Shown in pieces: positions 25,442 to 35,485 of a DNA stretch of 64,000 bases. This stretch comes from GH45 sp046704385 (GTDB taxonomy: Bacteria; Bacteroidota; Bacteroidia; Bacteroidales; SZUA-534). Each line of letters starts with the position of its first letter. The stretch's first letter is position 1. A program made the translations under genes and the position numbers. The notes below the pieces were generated by a model. The model did no database searches, was not told where the DNA came from, and saw nothing but the letters and a program-made list of their open reading frames with translations. The stretch lies in NCBI GenBank assembly GCA_046704385.1, contig JBJKSB010000013.1, positions 1-64,000 of the forward strand, given 5' to 3'.

Positions 25442-28400
25442 ATGGCTTCAAATACCTATCAAAAAAGGATTAGTTTTGCTACTATTAAAAATCAGTTGGA
25501 ATATCCTGATTTTTTGGAAGTTCAACTGAAGTCCTTTACTGATTTTTTCCAAATTAATACCACACCCGAAAAGAGAAAGCAAGAGGGGTTATTTCAAGTT
25601 TTCGCTGAAAATTTTCCTATTACGGATACGAGAAATAATTTCGTACTTGAATTTTTAGATTATTCAATTGATCCGCCTAGATATACTATTGAAGAATGTA
25701 TTGAGCGTGGGCTCACATATAGTATCCCATTAAAGGCGAAACTGAAATTGTATTGTACCGACCCCGATCACGAGGATTTTGATACTGTGGTGCAGGATGT
25801 GTATTTAGGGACTGTTCCCTATATGACACCCAAAGGAACTTTTGTTATTAATGGCGCAGAACGTGTTATTGTTTCGCAATTACACCGCTCGCCTGGTGTT
25901 TTCTTTGGTCAGAGCATCCATGCAAATGGTACGAAGTTATATTCAGCCAGAGTTATCCCGTTTAAGGGATCATGGATCGAGTTTGCTACGGACATAAACA
26001 GTGTGATGTATGCATACATCGATCGTAAAAAGAAGTTGCCTGTAACCACACTTTTACGTGCAATTGGTTACGAGAGTGATAAAGACATTTTAGAGATTTT
26101 TGGTCTTGCTGATGAGATTAAAGTTTCTAAATCAGGATTAAAGAAAGTAGTAGGCCGAAGATTGGCTGCACGTGTTTTGAAATCGTGGATTGAGGATTTT
26201 GTGGATGAGGATACCGGTGAAGTTGTATCCATCGAGCGTAACGAAATAATTATCGACCGTGAAACAATTATCGAAAACGATCATGTTGACGAAATTGTGG
26301 ATTCAGGTGCCAAAACTATTTTGTTGCATAAAGAGAATTTCAATGCAGCTGATTTTGGAATTATATATAATACCTTACAAAAAGACCCTTGTAACTCAGA
26401 GAAAGAAGCTGTTTTACATATCTACAGACAATTGCGGAACTCTGAGCCACCTGATGAGGCAACAGCTCGTGACGTAATTGAAAAACTGTTTTTCTCTGAT
26501 AAACGTTACGATTTAGGGGAAGTAGGTAGGTACCGCCTGAATAAAAAATTAGGCTTGAATTCTGAAATGGAAATCAAAGTACTTACTAAAGAAGATATTA
26601 TTGAGATTATTAAATATCTTATTGAACTTATTAATAGTAAAACTGACGTTGATGATATCGACCACCTGAGTAATCGTAGGGTTCGTACTGTGGGTGAACA
26701 ATTAATGAATCAGTTTGGTGTTGGTTTGGCCCGTATGGCCCGTACCATTCGTGAACGTATGAATGTTCGTGATAATGAAGTGTTTACGCCTGTCGATCTT
26801 ATTAATTCCAAGACGTTATCAAGCGTAATTAATTCATTTTTTGGGACTAACGCTTTATCACAGTTTATGGATCAAACCAATCCATTAGCTGAAATGACGC
26901 ATAAACGTCGTATGTCTGCGTTGGGACCTGGTGGTCTGTCACGTGAACGTGCCGGCTTTGAGGTTCGTGACGTTCACTACACACATTATGGTCGTTTATG
27001 TCCGATTGAAACACCTGAGGGTCCAAATATCGGTCTTATTTCTTCATTATGCGTATTCGCGAAAATAAATGATCTTGGATTCATTGAAACTCCTTATCGT
27101 CCTGTTAATGAAGGGTTAGTTGAACTGGATGCTGAAAAGGTAATTTATTTAAGTGCTGAAGAAGAAGAAAGTAAGATTATTGCCCAGGCAAATGCTCCAT
27201 TGCATGATAATGGTCATTTTGTTAACCCCAGGGTAAAATCACGTTTGGATGCAGATTATCCTGTGGTTGAACCAAATCAGGTGGTATTGATGGATGTTGC
27301 TCCTAACCAGATTGCATCTATAGCAGCTTCATTAATTCCTTTCCTTGAGCATGATGATGCTAACCGTGCTTTGATGGGATCAAACATGATGCGTCAGGCA
27401 GTTCCTCTTTTAAAACCGGAAGCCCCGATTGTTGGTACAGGTATTGAAAAGAAAGTGGCTGAAGATTCAAGAAATATGATCCGCGCCGAAGGTGATGGTG
27501 TGGTGGAATATGTTGATGCCGAAGAAATTGTTATTAGGTATAACCGTACTGAAGAGAATAAATTCGTAAGTTTTGATGATGATACGGTTCGTTATCATTT
27601 ATCGAAATTTCAGAAAACGAATCAAAATACAACAGTAAACCAACGGCCAATTGTTGCAAAAGGTGATAAAGTTACCGTTAATACAGTTCTTACTGAAGGT
27701 TATGCTACTGAAGGTGGTGAGCTTGCTCTGGGTAGAAACCTTAAAGTGGCATTTATGCCATGGAAAGGGTATAACTTTGAGGATGCTATCGTGATTTCAG
27801 AACGTGTAGTTCGTGAAGATATTTTTACCTCGCTTCACATTGATGAATATATGCTTGAGGTGCGTGACACTAAGCGCGGATTGGAAGAGCTTACTTCTGA
27901 TATTCCAAATGTTAGTGAGGATGCTACCAAAAACCTCGATGAGAATGGTTTGATAAGAATAGGTGCCCATGTGAAGCCAGGAGATATTCTTATTGGTAAA
28001 ATCACACCAAAAGGGGAATCTGATCCATCACCAGAAGAGAAACTTCTGCGTGCTATTTTTGGTGATAAAGCCGGTGATGTTAAAGATGCTTCTCTGAAAG
28101 CTTCACCATCATTAACCGGGGTTGTTATTGATAAAAAACTTTTCTCACGTTCAATCAAGGATAAAAAAGTTAAAGCGGCCGAAAAGCCACTGCTTCAGAA
28201 ATTTGAAGACGAGCAGGAAAGAAAATTTGCCGACCTTAAAGCAAAACTTATCGATAAGTTATTTGTTTTGGTCAATGGAAAAGTTTCACAGGGAGTTAAG
28301 GATTATTTTAATGCGGATGTTATTGCAAAGGGCACAAAATTCACCCAGAAAATTTTGCAGGATATCGATTATCAGAATATTAATCCTAATAAGTGGACTA

Positions 28401-29254
28401 CTGATAAACAAAAGAATGATACCATCTCAGCTTTGCTGCACAATTATTTAATTAAGCAACGTGAGATTGAAGGTGAAATTAAGCGTAAAAAGTTTAATAT
28501 TACTGTGGGTGATGAGTTGCCTAATGGTATTGTTCAGTTGGCAAAAGTTTATATTGCTAAAAAACGCAAAGTTAAAGTTGGGGATAAAATGGCCGGACGT
28601 CACGGAAATAAAGGTATTGTTGCTAAAATGGTACGTGCAGAAGATATGCCATTCCTTGAAGATGGAACTCCGGTTGACATTGTGTTAAATCCACTTGGTG
28701 TGCCTTCAAGGATGAACCTGGGACAGATTTACGAAACTGTATTAGGTTGGGCCGGAAAAGAACTTGGATTAAAATTTGCAACTCCAATTTTTGATGGTGC
28801 TACGTTAGATCAGATTACCGACTATACCCGCAAAGCTAATATACCTGATTTTGGTAGAACTTATCTTTACGATGGAAATACCGGTGAGCGCTTCCATCAA
28901 CCAGCCACAGTAGGTATAATTTATATGCTTAAACTGGGTCACATGGTTGATGATAAAATGCATGCCCGTTCAATCGGACCATACTCTCTTATTACTCAAC
29001 AACCTCTGGGTGGTAAAGCTCAGTTTGGTGGTCAGCGTTTTGGTGAGATGGAGGTTTGGGCACTTGAAGCATTTGGTGCATCTAACATTTTACAGGAAAT
29101 TTTGACCATTAAATCAGATGACGTTATAGGTCGTGCAAAAGCCTACGAAGCTATTGTTAAAGGAGAACCTATGCCAAATCCTGGTATACCTGAATCACTT
29201 AACGTATTACTACACGAATTACGTGGTCTTGGTTTAAGTGTTAATTTAGAATAA
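25442..29254 (+). CDS. rpoB: DNA-directed RNA polymerase beta subunit
   Basis: The beta subunit is 1270 residues and complete. Recognisable parts are 'VIVSQLHRSPGVFFG' (fork/lobe), the rifampicin region 'FFGTNALSQFMDQTNPLAEMTHKRRMSALGPGGLSRERAGFEVRDVH', 'YNFEDAIVISERVV' and 'GDKMAGRHGNKG' (active-centre region) and the C-terminal clamp 'GGQRFGEMEVWALEAFGA'. The rifampicin cluster has the usual S/Q/D/H/R residues, so a sensitive allele is expected. It is separated from rpoC by 63 bases with a hairpin. Confidence 0.99.
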   Translation: MASNTYQKRISFATIKNQLEYPDFLEVQLKSFTDFFQINTTPEKRKQEGLFQVFAENFPITDTRNNFVLEFLDYSIDPPRYTIEECIERGLTYSIPLKAKLKLYCTDPDHEDFDTVVQDVYLGTVPYMTPKGTFVINGAERVIVSQLHRSPGVFFGQSIHANGTKLYSARVIPFKGSWIEFATDINSVMYAYIDRKKKLPVTTLLRAIGYESDKDILEIFGLADEIKVSKSGLKKVVGRRLAARVLKSWIEDFVDEDTGEVVSIERNEIIIDRETIIENDHVDEIVDSGAKTILLHKENFNAADFGIIYNTLQKDPCNSEKEAVLHIYRQLRNSEPPDEATARDVIEKLFFSDKRYDLGEVGRYRLNKKLGLNSEMEIKVLTKEDIIEIIKYLIELINSKTDVDDIDHLSNRRVRTVGEQLMNQFGVGLARMARTIRERMNVRDNEVFTPVDLINSKTLSSVINSFFGTNALSQFMDQTNPLAEMTHKRRMSALGPGGLSRERAGFEVRDVHYTHYGRLCPIETPEGPNIGLISSLCVFAKINDLGFIETPYRPVNEGLVELDAEKVIYLSAEEEESKIIAQANAPLHDNGHFVNPRVKSRLDADYPVVEPNQVVLMDVAPNQIASIAASLIPFLEHDDANRALMGSNMMRQAVPLLKPEAPIVGTGIEKKVAEDSRNMIRAEGDGVVEYVDAEEIVIRYNRTEENKFVSFDDDTVRYHLSKFQKTNQNTTVNQRPIVAKGDKVTVNTVLTEGYATEGGELALGRNLKVAFMPWKGYNFEDAIVISERVVREDIFTSLHIDEYMLEVRDTKRGLEELTSDIPNVSEDATKNLDENGLIRIGAHVKPGDILIGKITPKGESDPSPEEKLLRAIFGDKAGDVKDASLKASPSLTGVVIDKKLFSRSIKDKKVKAAEKPLLQKFEDEQERKFADLKAKLIDKLFVLVNGKVSQGVKDYFNADVIAKGTKFTQKILQDIDYQNINPNKWTTDKQKNDTISALLHNYLIKQREIEGEIKRKKFNITVGDELPNGIVQLAKVYIAKKRKVKVGDKMAGRHGNKGIVAKMVRAEDMPFLEDGTPVDIVLNPLGVPSRMNLGQIYETVLGWAGKELGLKFATPIFDGATLDQITDYTRKANIPDFGRTYLYDGNTGERFHQPATVGIIYMLKLGHMVDDKMHARSIGPYSLITQQPLGGKAQFGGQRFGEMEVWALEAFGASNILQEILTIKSDDVIGRAKAYEAIVKGEPMPNPGIPESLNVLLHELRGLGLSVNLE

Positions 29255-29259
29255 TATTT

Positions 29260-29297
29260 TTATGGAATGGGTGTAAAAGCCCATTCTTATTCCATAA
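29260..29297 (+). other. Hairpin in the rpoB-rpoC spacer
   Basis: Outer arms TTATGGAA (29260-29267) and TTCCATAA (29290-29297), with inner TGGG/CCCA (29268-29271 and 29280-29283), form a bulged stem-loop. There is no U-tract, so it is not a terminator; it may mark mRNA processing or stability between the two cistrons. Confidence 0.5.
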
Positions 29298-29317
29298 TCA
29301 ATTAAAACTTTCTTTTT

Positions 29318-32300
29318 ATGGCCTTTAGAAAGGAAAATAAAGTAAAGAGTGATTTTACAAGGATTTCGATTGGTTTAGCATCACCCGAAGAGATACTTGA
29401 GCGATCAAGCGGTGAAGTGTTAAAGCCTGAAACCATTAATTACCGTACCTATAAACCAGAAAGGGATGGTTTATTTTGCGAAAGAATTTTTGGGCCGGTA
29501 AAAGATTATGAATGTCATTGCGGAAAATACAAAAGAATTCGTTATAAAGGAATTGTTTGCGACCGTTGTGGTGTTGAAGTAACAGAAAAGAAAGTGCGCC
29601 GTGAGCGTATGGGACATATTCAGTTAGTTGTTCCGGTAGCACATATCTGGTATTTTAAATCGTTACCAAATAAAATTGGTTATTTGTTGGGATTGCCCAC
29701 CAAAAAACTTGACAGTATTATATACTACGAGCGCTATGTAGTTATTAATCCGGGTGTTTTAGCTGAGCAAGGCGTTGAATATCTCGACTTCCTTACAGAA
29801 GAAGAATATTTGGATCATCTTGAACAATTACCCAAGGAAAATCAATTCCTTGAAGATACTGATCCGAATAAATTTATCGCCCGCATGGGAGCTGAAGCAT
29901 TATATGGATTACTTGAGCGTTTGGATTTGGATGAATTATCCTATTCATTGCGTCATAAAGCAAACACTGAAACCTCACAACAACGTAAAAGTGAAGCCTT
30001 AAAAAGACTTCAGGTTGTTGAATCCTTCAGGGAATCGAAAGGACGTAATCGTCCTGAATGGATGGTTGTTAAGGTTGTACCGGTAATTCCACCTGAATTA
30101 AGGCCTCTTGTGCCTCTTGACGGTGGTCGATTTGCTACTTCTGACCTGAATGATCTGTATAGGAGAGTAATTATCCGTAATAATCGTCTAAAACGACTTA
30201 TTGAAATTAAAGCTCCCGAGGTTATTTTACGTAACGAAAAACGTATGCTTCAGGAAGCTGTTGATTCATTGTTTGATAACTCACGTAAAGCCAACGCAGT
30301 TAAAACGGAAAGTAACAGGGCGTTAAAATCTTTGAGTGACAGTTTAAAAGGGAAACAAGGTCGTTTCCGTCAAAACTTGTTAGGTAAAAGGGTTGACTAT
30401 AGTGCCCGTTCGGTAATTGTAGTTGGTCCTGAACTTAAAATGCATGAATGCGGTTTGCCAAAAGATATGGCAGCTGAATTATATAAACCGTTTATAATTA
30501 GGAAACTCATTGAGCGGGGTATTGTTAAAACAGTAAAATCAGCCAAGAAAATTGTTGACCGTAAAGACCCTGTTGTTTGGGATATTCTGGAAAATGTTTT
30601 AAAAGGACATCCTGTTATGCTTAACCGTGCCCCGACTTTGCACCGTTTAGGTATTCAGGCATTCCAGCCAAAGCTTATTGAAGGTAAAGCAATTCAACTT
30701 CACCCGTTAGCTTGTACTGCGTTCAACGCCGACTTCGATGGTGACCAAATGGCCGTTCACTTACCTCTGGGTAATGCTGCTATTCTTGAAGCACAAATGT
30801 TAATGTTAGGTTCGCATAATATTTTGAACCCTGCTAATGGTGCTCCTATTACTGTACCATCTCAGGACATGGTTCTTGGTTTGTACTATGTGACTAAAGG
30901 ACGTGCCGGTGCAAAAGGTGAGGGATTAATATTCTATTCTCCTGAAGAGGCAACAATAGCTTATAATGAGAAGAGGGTTGATTTACATGCCAACATAAAA
31001 GTTAAAACCACCGATTTGGTTGATGGAGAAGTAAAAATAGTTCTTCTTGAGACCACATTAGGTAGAGTCATTTTTAATCAGTGTGTTCCGAATGAAGTTG
31101 GATTTATAAACGATGTACTAACCAAAAAATCACTTCGTGATATTATTGGTAAGATTTACAAAGTTTGTGGTACCGCTGTAACGGCACAATTCCTTGATGA
31201 TATTAAGGATCTTGGTTATAAGGTGGCATTTGAAGGTGGTTTGTCATTTAATCTTGGTGACGTAATTATACCTGAAGAAAAGCAAAAACTGGTTGATGAA
31301 GGTTATGCACAGGTGGATGAAGTACTGAATAACTATAATATGGGATTCATTACCAACAATGAACGTTACAATCAGATTATTGATATTTGGACACACACCA
31401 ATGCCAAGCTTACTCAAATCCTGATGAAACAATTAAGTACCGATAACCAGGGATTTAATTCTGTTTACATGATGCTTGATTCGGGTGCGAGGGGTTCAAA
31501 AGAACAGATTCGTCAGTTATCAGGTATGAGGGGTTTGATGGCTAAGCCACAAAAATCAGGTGCTGAAGGTGGTCAGATTATTGAGAACCCGATTCTTTCG
31601 AACTTTAAAGAAGGATTATCGGTACTGGAGTACTTTATTTCTACTCACGGTGCCCGTAAAGGTTTGGCGGATACCGCACTTAAAACTGCTGATGCTGGAT
31701 ACCTGACCCGTCGTTTGGTTGATGTATCGCAGGATGTAATCATTAATGAGGAAGATTGTGGAACCTTGCGTGGATTGGTTGCTACTGCTCTTAAGAAAAA
31801 CGAAGAGGTTGTAGAGACTTTATCAGACAGAATACTGGGCCGTACTTCGGTTCACGATATATACCACCCAATTACAGGTGAATTAATCGTTGCTTCAGGT
31901 GATGAATTTAATGAGGCTGTTTCGAGAGTTATTGAGGAATCACCCATTGAACAAGTTGAAATACGTTCGGTATTAACCTGCGAATCGAAAAATGGAGTTT
32001 GTGCCAAATGTTACGGCCGTAACCTGGCTAACAGCCGAATGGTTCAGCAAGGTGAAGCGGTTGGTGTTATTGCAGCTCAATCAATTGGTGAGCCAGGAAC
32101 TCAGCTTACGCTGCGTACATTCCACGTTGGGGGTACTGCTGGTAACATAGCCTCTGAGGCAAGTGTTGTAGCCAGCTACGATAGCCGGATTGAATATGAG
32201 GAATTAAGAACTGTAGAATTCGAAGAAGATGGTTATAAATCGGATGTTGTAATTGGTCGTTTAGCAGAAGCTAAATTGTACGATAAAAATACAGGTTTAA

Positions 32301-33580
32301 TCCTTTCAACTCATGCAATACCTTATGGATCAAAACTATTTGTAAAAGATGGTTCAGAAGTTCACAAAGGACAATTAATTTGTGAATGGGACCCATATAA
32401 TGCTGTTATTGTATCAGAAGCTTCAGGTACTGTAAGTTTTATTAATGTTGAAGAAGGTATTACTTATCGTGAAGAGGCTGATGAACAAACCGGATTTAGA
32501 GAAAAAGTTATTATTGAAACCAGGGATAAAACTAAAAACCCGACGGTACGTATTATAAATAAAGCTGGTGAACAGCTGAAAACCTATAACTTACCTGTAG
32601 GTTCACATATCGTTAAAAATGAAGATGACGAAGTGAAACAAGGTCAGGTTATTGTTAAAATTCCCCGTTCTGTTGGTAAAGCTGGTGATATCACGGGAGG
32701 TTTACCACGTGTAACTGAATTGTTTGAAGCACGTAACCCATCGAATCCGGCAGTTGTTGCAGAGATTGATGGTGAGGTAACTTTTGGGAAAATTAAGAGG
32801 GGTAACCGTGAAATTATAATTACTTCACGTACAGGTGAGGTTGTTAAATACCTTGTTCCACTTTCACGTCAAATCCTGGTTCAGGAAAATGATTACGTGA
32901 AAGCTGGTACACCATTGTCAGACGGGGCAATTACTCCATCAGATATTCTTGCTATTAAGGGTCCGACCAAAGTGCAGGAATATATTGTTAATGAAGTTCA
33001 GGAGGTATACCGCTTGCAGGGTGTGAAAATCAACGATAAACACTTTGAAGTTATCGTACGTCAGATGATGCGCAAGGTTGATATTGTCGACCCGGGAGAT
33101 ACTAAATTCCTTGAAAGACAAGTAGTTGATAAAAATGTCTTTATGGAAGAAAACGACTGGATTTGGGATAAAAAAGTTATTGTTGATGCCGGCGATTCAA
33201 ATTTACGTCCCGGTCAGATTGTAACTGCCAGGAAACTTCGCGATGAAAACTCAATTTTGAGAAGAAAAGACCTCAAATTAATTGAAAGTCGTGATGCTGT
33301 TCCGGCAACATCAAGCCAGATTCTTCAAGGAATTACCCGAGCTGCTCTTCAAACCAAGAGCTTTATATCGGCTGCTTCGTTCCAGGAAACTACCAAAGTA
33401 TTGAATGAAGCTGCTATTAATGGAAAAATCGATTATCTTGAAGGTTTGAAGGAAAATGTGATTGTAGGACACTTAATACCTGCCGGTACCGGAACACGTC
33501 AGTTTGAAGGTATGATTGTAGGTAATAAAGAAGAATACGAATCATTATTGGCTTCAAAGCGTGAAGCTATTGGACAATAA
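29318..33580 (+). CDS. rpoC: DNA-directed RNA polymerase beta' subunit
   Basis: The beta' subunit is 1420 residues and complete. It has the N-terminal zinc ribbon ('CHCGKYKRIRYKGIVCDRCGVEV'), the catalytic NADFDGD with Asp472, Asp474 and Asp476, the trigger-loop region 'GEPGTQLTLRTFHVGGTA', and the second zinc site 'CESKNGVCAKCYGRN'. The inserted hybrid-motif domain between residues about 960 and 1130 is the usual Bacteroidota form. A G/C-rich terminator follows. Confidence 0.99.
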   Translation: MAFRKENKVKSDFTRISIGLASPEEILERSSGEVLKPETINYRTYKPERDGLFCERIFGPVKDYECHCGKYKRIRYKGIVCDRCGVEVTEKKVRRERMGHIQLVVPVAHIWYFKSLPNKIGYLLGLPTKKLDSIIYYERYVVINPGVLAEQGVEYLDFLTEEEYLDHLEQLPKENQFLEDTDPNKFIARMGAEALYGLLERLDLDELSYSLRHKANTETSQQRKSEALKRLQVVESFRESKGRNRPEWMVVKVVPVIPPELRPLVPLDGGRFATSDLNDLYRRVIIRNNRLKRLIEIKAPEVILRNEKRMLQEAVDSLFDNSRKANAVKTESNRALKSLSDSLKGKQGRFRQNLLGKRVDYSARSVIVVGPELKMHECGLPKDMAAELYKPFIIRKLIERGIVKTVKSAKKIVDRKDPVVWDILENVLKGHPVMLNRAPTLHRLGIQAFQPKLIEGKAIQLHPLACTAFNADFDGDQMAVHLPLGNAAILEAQMLMLGSHNILNPANGAPITVPSQDMVLGLYYVTKGRAGAKGEGLIFYSPEEATIAYNEKRVDLHANIKVKTTDLVDGEVKIVLLETTLGRVIFNQCVPNEVGFINDVLTKKSLRDIIGKIYKVCGTAVTAQFLDDIKDLGYKVAFEGGLSFNLGDVIIPEEKQKLVDEGYAQVDEVLNNYNMGFITNNERYNQIIDIWTHTNAKLTQILMKQLSTDNQGFNSVYMMLDSGARGSKEQIRQLSGMRGLMAKPQKSGAEGGQIIENPILSNFKEGLSVLEYFISTHGARKGLADTALKTADAGYLTRRLVDVSQDVIINEEDCGTLRGLVATALKKNEEVVETLSDRILGRTSVHDIYHPITGELIVASGDEFNEAVSRVIEESPIEQVEIRSVLTCESKNGVCAKCYGRNLANSRMVQQGEAVGVIAAQSIGEPGTQLTLRTFHVGGTAGNIASEASVVASYDSRIEYEELRTVEFEEDGYKSDVVIGRLAEAKLYDKNTGLILSTHAIPYGSKLFVKDGSEVHKGQLICEWDPYNAVIVSEASGTVSFINVEEGITYREEADEQTGFREKVIIETRDKTKNPTVRIINKAGEQLKTYNLPVGSHIVKNEDDEVKQGQVIVKIPRSVGKAGDITGGLPRVTELFEARNPSNPAVVAEIDGEVTFGKIKRGNREIIITSRTGEVVKYLVPLSRQILVQENDYVKAGTPLSDGAITPSDILAIKGPTKVQEYIVNEVQEVYRLQGVKINDKHFEVIVRQMMRKVDIVDPGDTKFLERQVVDKNVFMEENDWIWDKKVIVDAGDSNLRPGQIVTARKLRDENSILRRKDLKLIESRDAVPATSSQILQGITRAALQTKSFISAASFQETTKVLNEAAINGKIDYLEGLKENVIVGHLIPAGTGTRQFEGMIVGNKEEYESLLASKREAIGQ

Positions 33581-33603
33581 TAATCGGATGATTATATAAT
33601 AAA

Positions 33604-33637
33604 AACAGAGCCGGCTTAATTGCCGGCTTTGTTGTTT
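33604..33637 (+). terminator. Intrinsic terminator after rpoC
   Basis: Stem AGCCGGC (33609-33615) / GCCGGCT (33622-33628), extended by A/T and one G-T pair, has loop TTAATT and is followed by a T-rich tract. It ends the rpoBC transcript. Confidence 0.88.
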
Positions 33638-33660
33638 AAACGAAGTATTGTTAATTTTCT

Positions 33661-33668
33661 TAGATTTG
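33661..33668 (+). promoter_or_regulatory. -7 box for the DUF3467 gene
   Basis: TAGATTTG is a full TAnnTTTG match 22 bases before the ATG and just behind the rpoC terminator, so the DUF3467 gene probably has its own promoter. No clear -33 partner is seen. Confidence 0.45.
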
Positions 33669-33690
33669 TAAAAGAAAAATAAAATGTATT

Positions 33691-34014
33691 ATGGAAGACC
33701 AACAAAAAAAATCAAACCAATTAAATATTGAATTAAGCGAAGAAATTGCCCAGGGGGTTTATTCAAATTTAGCCGTAATAACTCATTCAAGCGCTGAATT
33801 TGTTCTTGATTTTGTTCGTATAATGCCAGGAGTACCCAAAGCAAAAGTAAAATCAAGAATTATTCTGACACCGGAACATGCAAAGCGTTTATTGGGTGCT
33901 CTTCAGGATAATATTACTAAATATGAAGCCGTTCATGGGCGTATTAAAAATATTGAAGGCGGTGGTGGCCCCAATATTCCTATGAATTTTGGCGGTCCTA
34001 CGGCACAAGCTTAA
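33691..34014 (+). CDS. DUF3467 protein
   Basis: This 107-residue protein of unknown function is typically encoded right after rpoC in Bacteroidota. The core 'GVYSNLAVITHSSAEFVLDFVRIMPGVPKAKVKSRIILTPEHAKRLLGALQDNITKYEAVHG' matches DUF3467; the tail is Gly/Pro-rich and looks disordered. It ends one base before the convergent phoH stop. Confidence 0.93.
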   Translation: MEDQQKKSNQLNIELSEEIAQGVYSNLAVITHSSAEFVLDFVRIMPGVPKAKVKSRIILTPEHAKRLLGALQDNITKYEAVHGRIKNIEGGGGPNIPMNFGGPTAQA

Positions 34015-34015
34015 T

Positions 34016-35347
34016 TTATAGCAAATCGCTTGCTAATTCTGCCAGAACGCTTCGTTCTCCTTTAACAAGATTTACATGGGCAAAAAGTTCCTGACCCTTC
34101 ATTCGGTCAGTTAAATAGGTCAAGCCATTTGACGTAGTATCAAGATAAGGAGAATCGATTTGATTAATATCACCGGTAAACACAATCTTGGTGCCTTCTC
34201 CTGCCCTGGTAATAATAGTTTTAATCTCGTGGGGTGTGAGGTTTTGGGCTTCATCAATGATAAAGAAAATATTCGAAAGGCTTCGACCCCTGATGTAAGC
34301 CAGCGGTGTAATTAATAACTTTTCATCTTTAAGCATTTCTTCAATTCGCAGAACTTCTTTACTGCTTGAACTGAACTGGTGTTTAATTACTCCCAGATTA
34401 TCAAAAAGAGGCAACATGTAAGGGCCAATTTTTTCGTTTACATCGCCCGGTAAAAAACCTAAATCGCGATTAGCTAGGGCAACAATCGGGCGGGCCAGGA
34501 AAATTTGATCATACATATGATTTTGCTGTAAAGCTGCTGCGAGAGCTAATAATGTTTTTCCTGTCCCGGCTTTACCGGTGAGCGATATCAGGGAGATTTC
34601 AGGACGCATCAAAGCATCAAGTGAAAAAGTTTGTTCTGCATTCCTGGGTTCAATACCATATACCCGCTTTTTCTCAACCCTGTTGATGGTTTGCTGTAAA
34701 GGATCGAAATGGCCCAACGCACTTTTCCCATTACTTTTAAGAATAATATACTCATGAGCCTTTAATTCGTGTTTGAATTTGAATTCATTAATTGAAATAC
34801 CTTCGTATTCCTGATAAAGCCTGTTAATAAGTTCAGGATCTACATTCTCTACCGTATCAATACCTTTATGTAATTCCTCAATATTTTGTACCTTATCGGT
34901 GGTATAATCCTCAGACATTAAACCCAGTGATTTAGCCTTTACACGCAGATTTATATCCTTTGTTACCAGAATAACTTTACGTTTGGGATATTTATTTTTA
35001 ATAAAATCGGCAATAGCTAAAATTCTGTGATCAGGAGTTTGTTCAGCAAATGATTCCTGAATTTCTTTTGAGAAAGGTTTCCCAGTTTCAAGAAACAATT
35101 TTCCACGACCTTTACCTAACGAAATGCCGTCAACCGGGAATTCATTTTCAATAAGGCTGTCAATTTCACGCGTAAATTCCCGGGCATTAAAGTTTATCTG
35201 GTCATTTCCCTTTTTGAATTTATCAAGTTCTTCAAGTGTTACGATAGGAATAACAATGTCGTTATCCTGGAAATGATATATACAGCTAAAATCGTGTAAC
35301 AGCACATTAGTATCAAGTACAAATATTTTTGATAATGATTTTTTCAT
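34016..35347 (-). CDS. phoH: PhoH-family ATPase with N-terminal PIN domain
   Basis: The protein joins a PIN ribonuclease-like domain ('KIFVLDTNVLLHDF', further acidic residues around 'ILAIADFI' and 'VILVTKDINLRVKA') to a PhoH ATPase domain ('LISLTGKAGTGKTLLALAAALQQ', 'FFIIDEAQNLTPHEIKTIITRAGEGTKIVFTGDINQID'). Such PIN-PhoH proteins (PhoH2) have been reported as RNA helicase/nucleases. ATG 35347 (443 residues) is preferred to a GTG eight codons upstream because homologues begin shortly before the PIN strand. It is transcribed toward, and nearly abuts, DUF3467. Confidence 0.93.
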   Translation of the reverse strand: MKKSLSKIFVLDTNVLLHDFSCIYHFQDNDIVIPIVTLEELDKFKKGNDQINFNAREFTREIDSLIENEFPVDGISLGKGRGKLFLETGKPFSKEIQESFAEQTPDHRILAIADFIKNKYPKRKVILVTKDINLRVKAKSLGLMSEDYTTDKVQNIEELHKGIDTVENVDPELINRLYQEYEGISINEFKFKHELKAHEYIILKSNGKSALGHFDPLQQTINRVEKKRVYGIEPRNAEQTFSLDALMRPEISLISLTGKAGTGKTLLALAAALQQNHMYDQIFLARPIVALANRDLGFLPGDVNEKIGPYMLPLFDNLGVIKHQFSSSSKEVLRIEEMLKDEKLLITPLAYIRGRSLSNIFFIIDEAQNLTPHEIKTIITRAGEGTKIVFTGDINQIDSPYLDTTSNGLTYLTDRMKGQELFAHVNLVKGERSVLAELASDLL

Positions 35348-35463
35348 CGATTCTTGTTTAATAGGTTTCACTTGTTCTAAAGATAATAAAAAGCAGGATG
35401 AAAAGCTTTTTTAAACATATATTTTTAGCTGTTTAATTAAAGAAATTAATATTTTCGAAATGT

Positions 35464-35471
35464 TATTTTTG
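35464..35471 (+). promoter_or_regulatory. -7 box for folC
   Basis: TATTTTTG is a full TAnnTTTG match 14 bases before the folC ATG. No -33 match is evident. Confidence 0.45.
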
Positions 35472-35485
35472 TGTAAATAATTTTT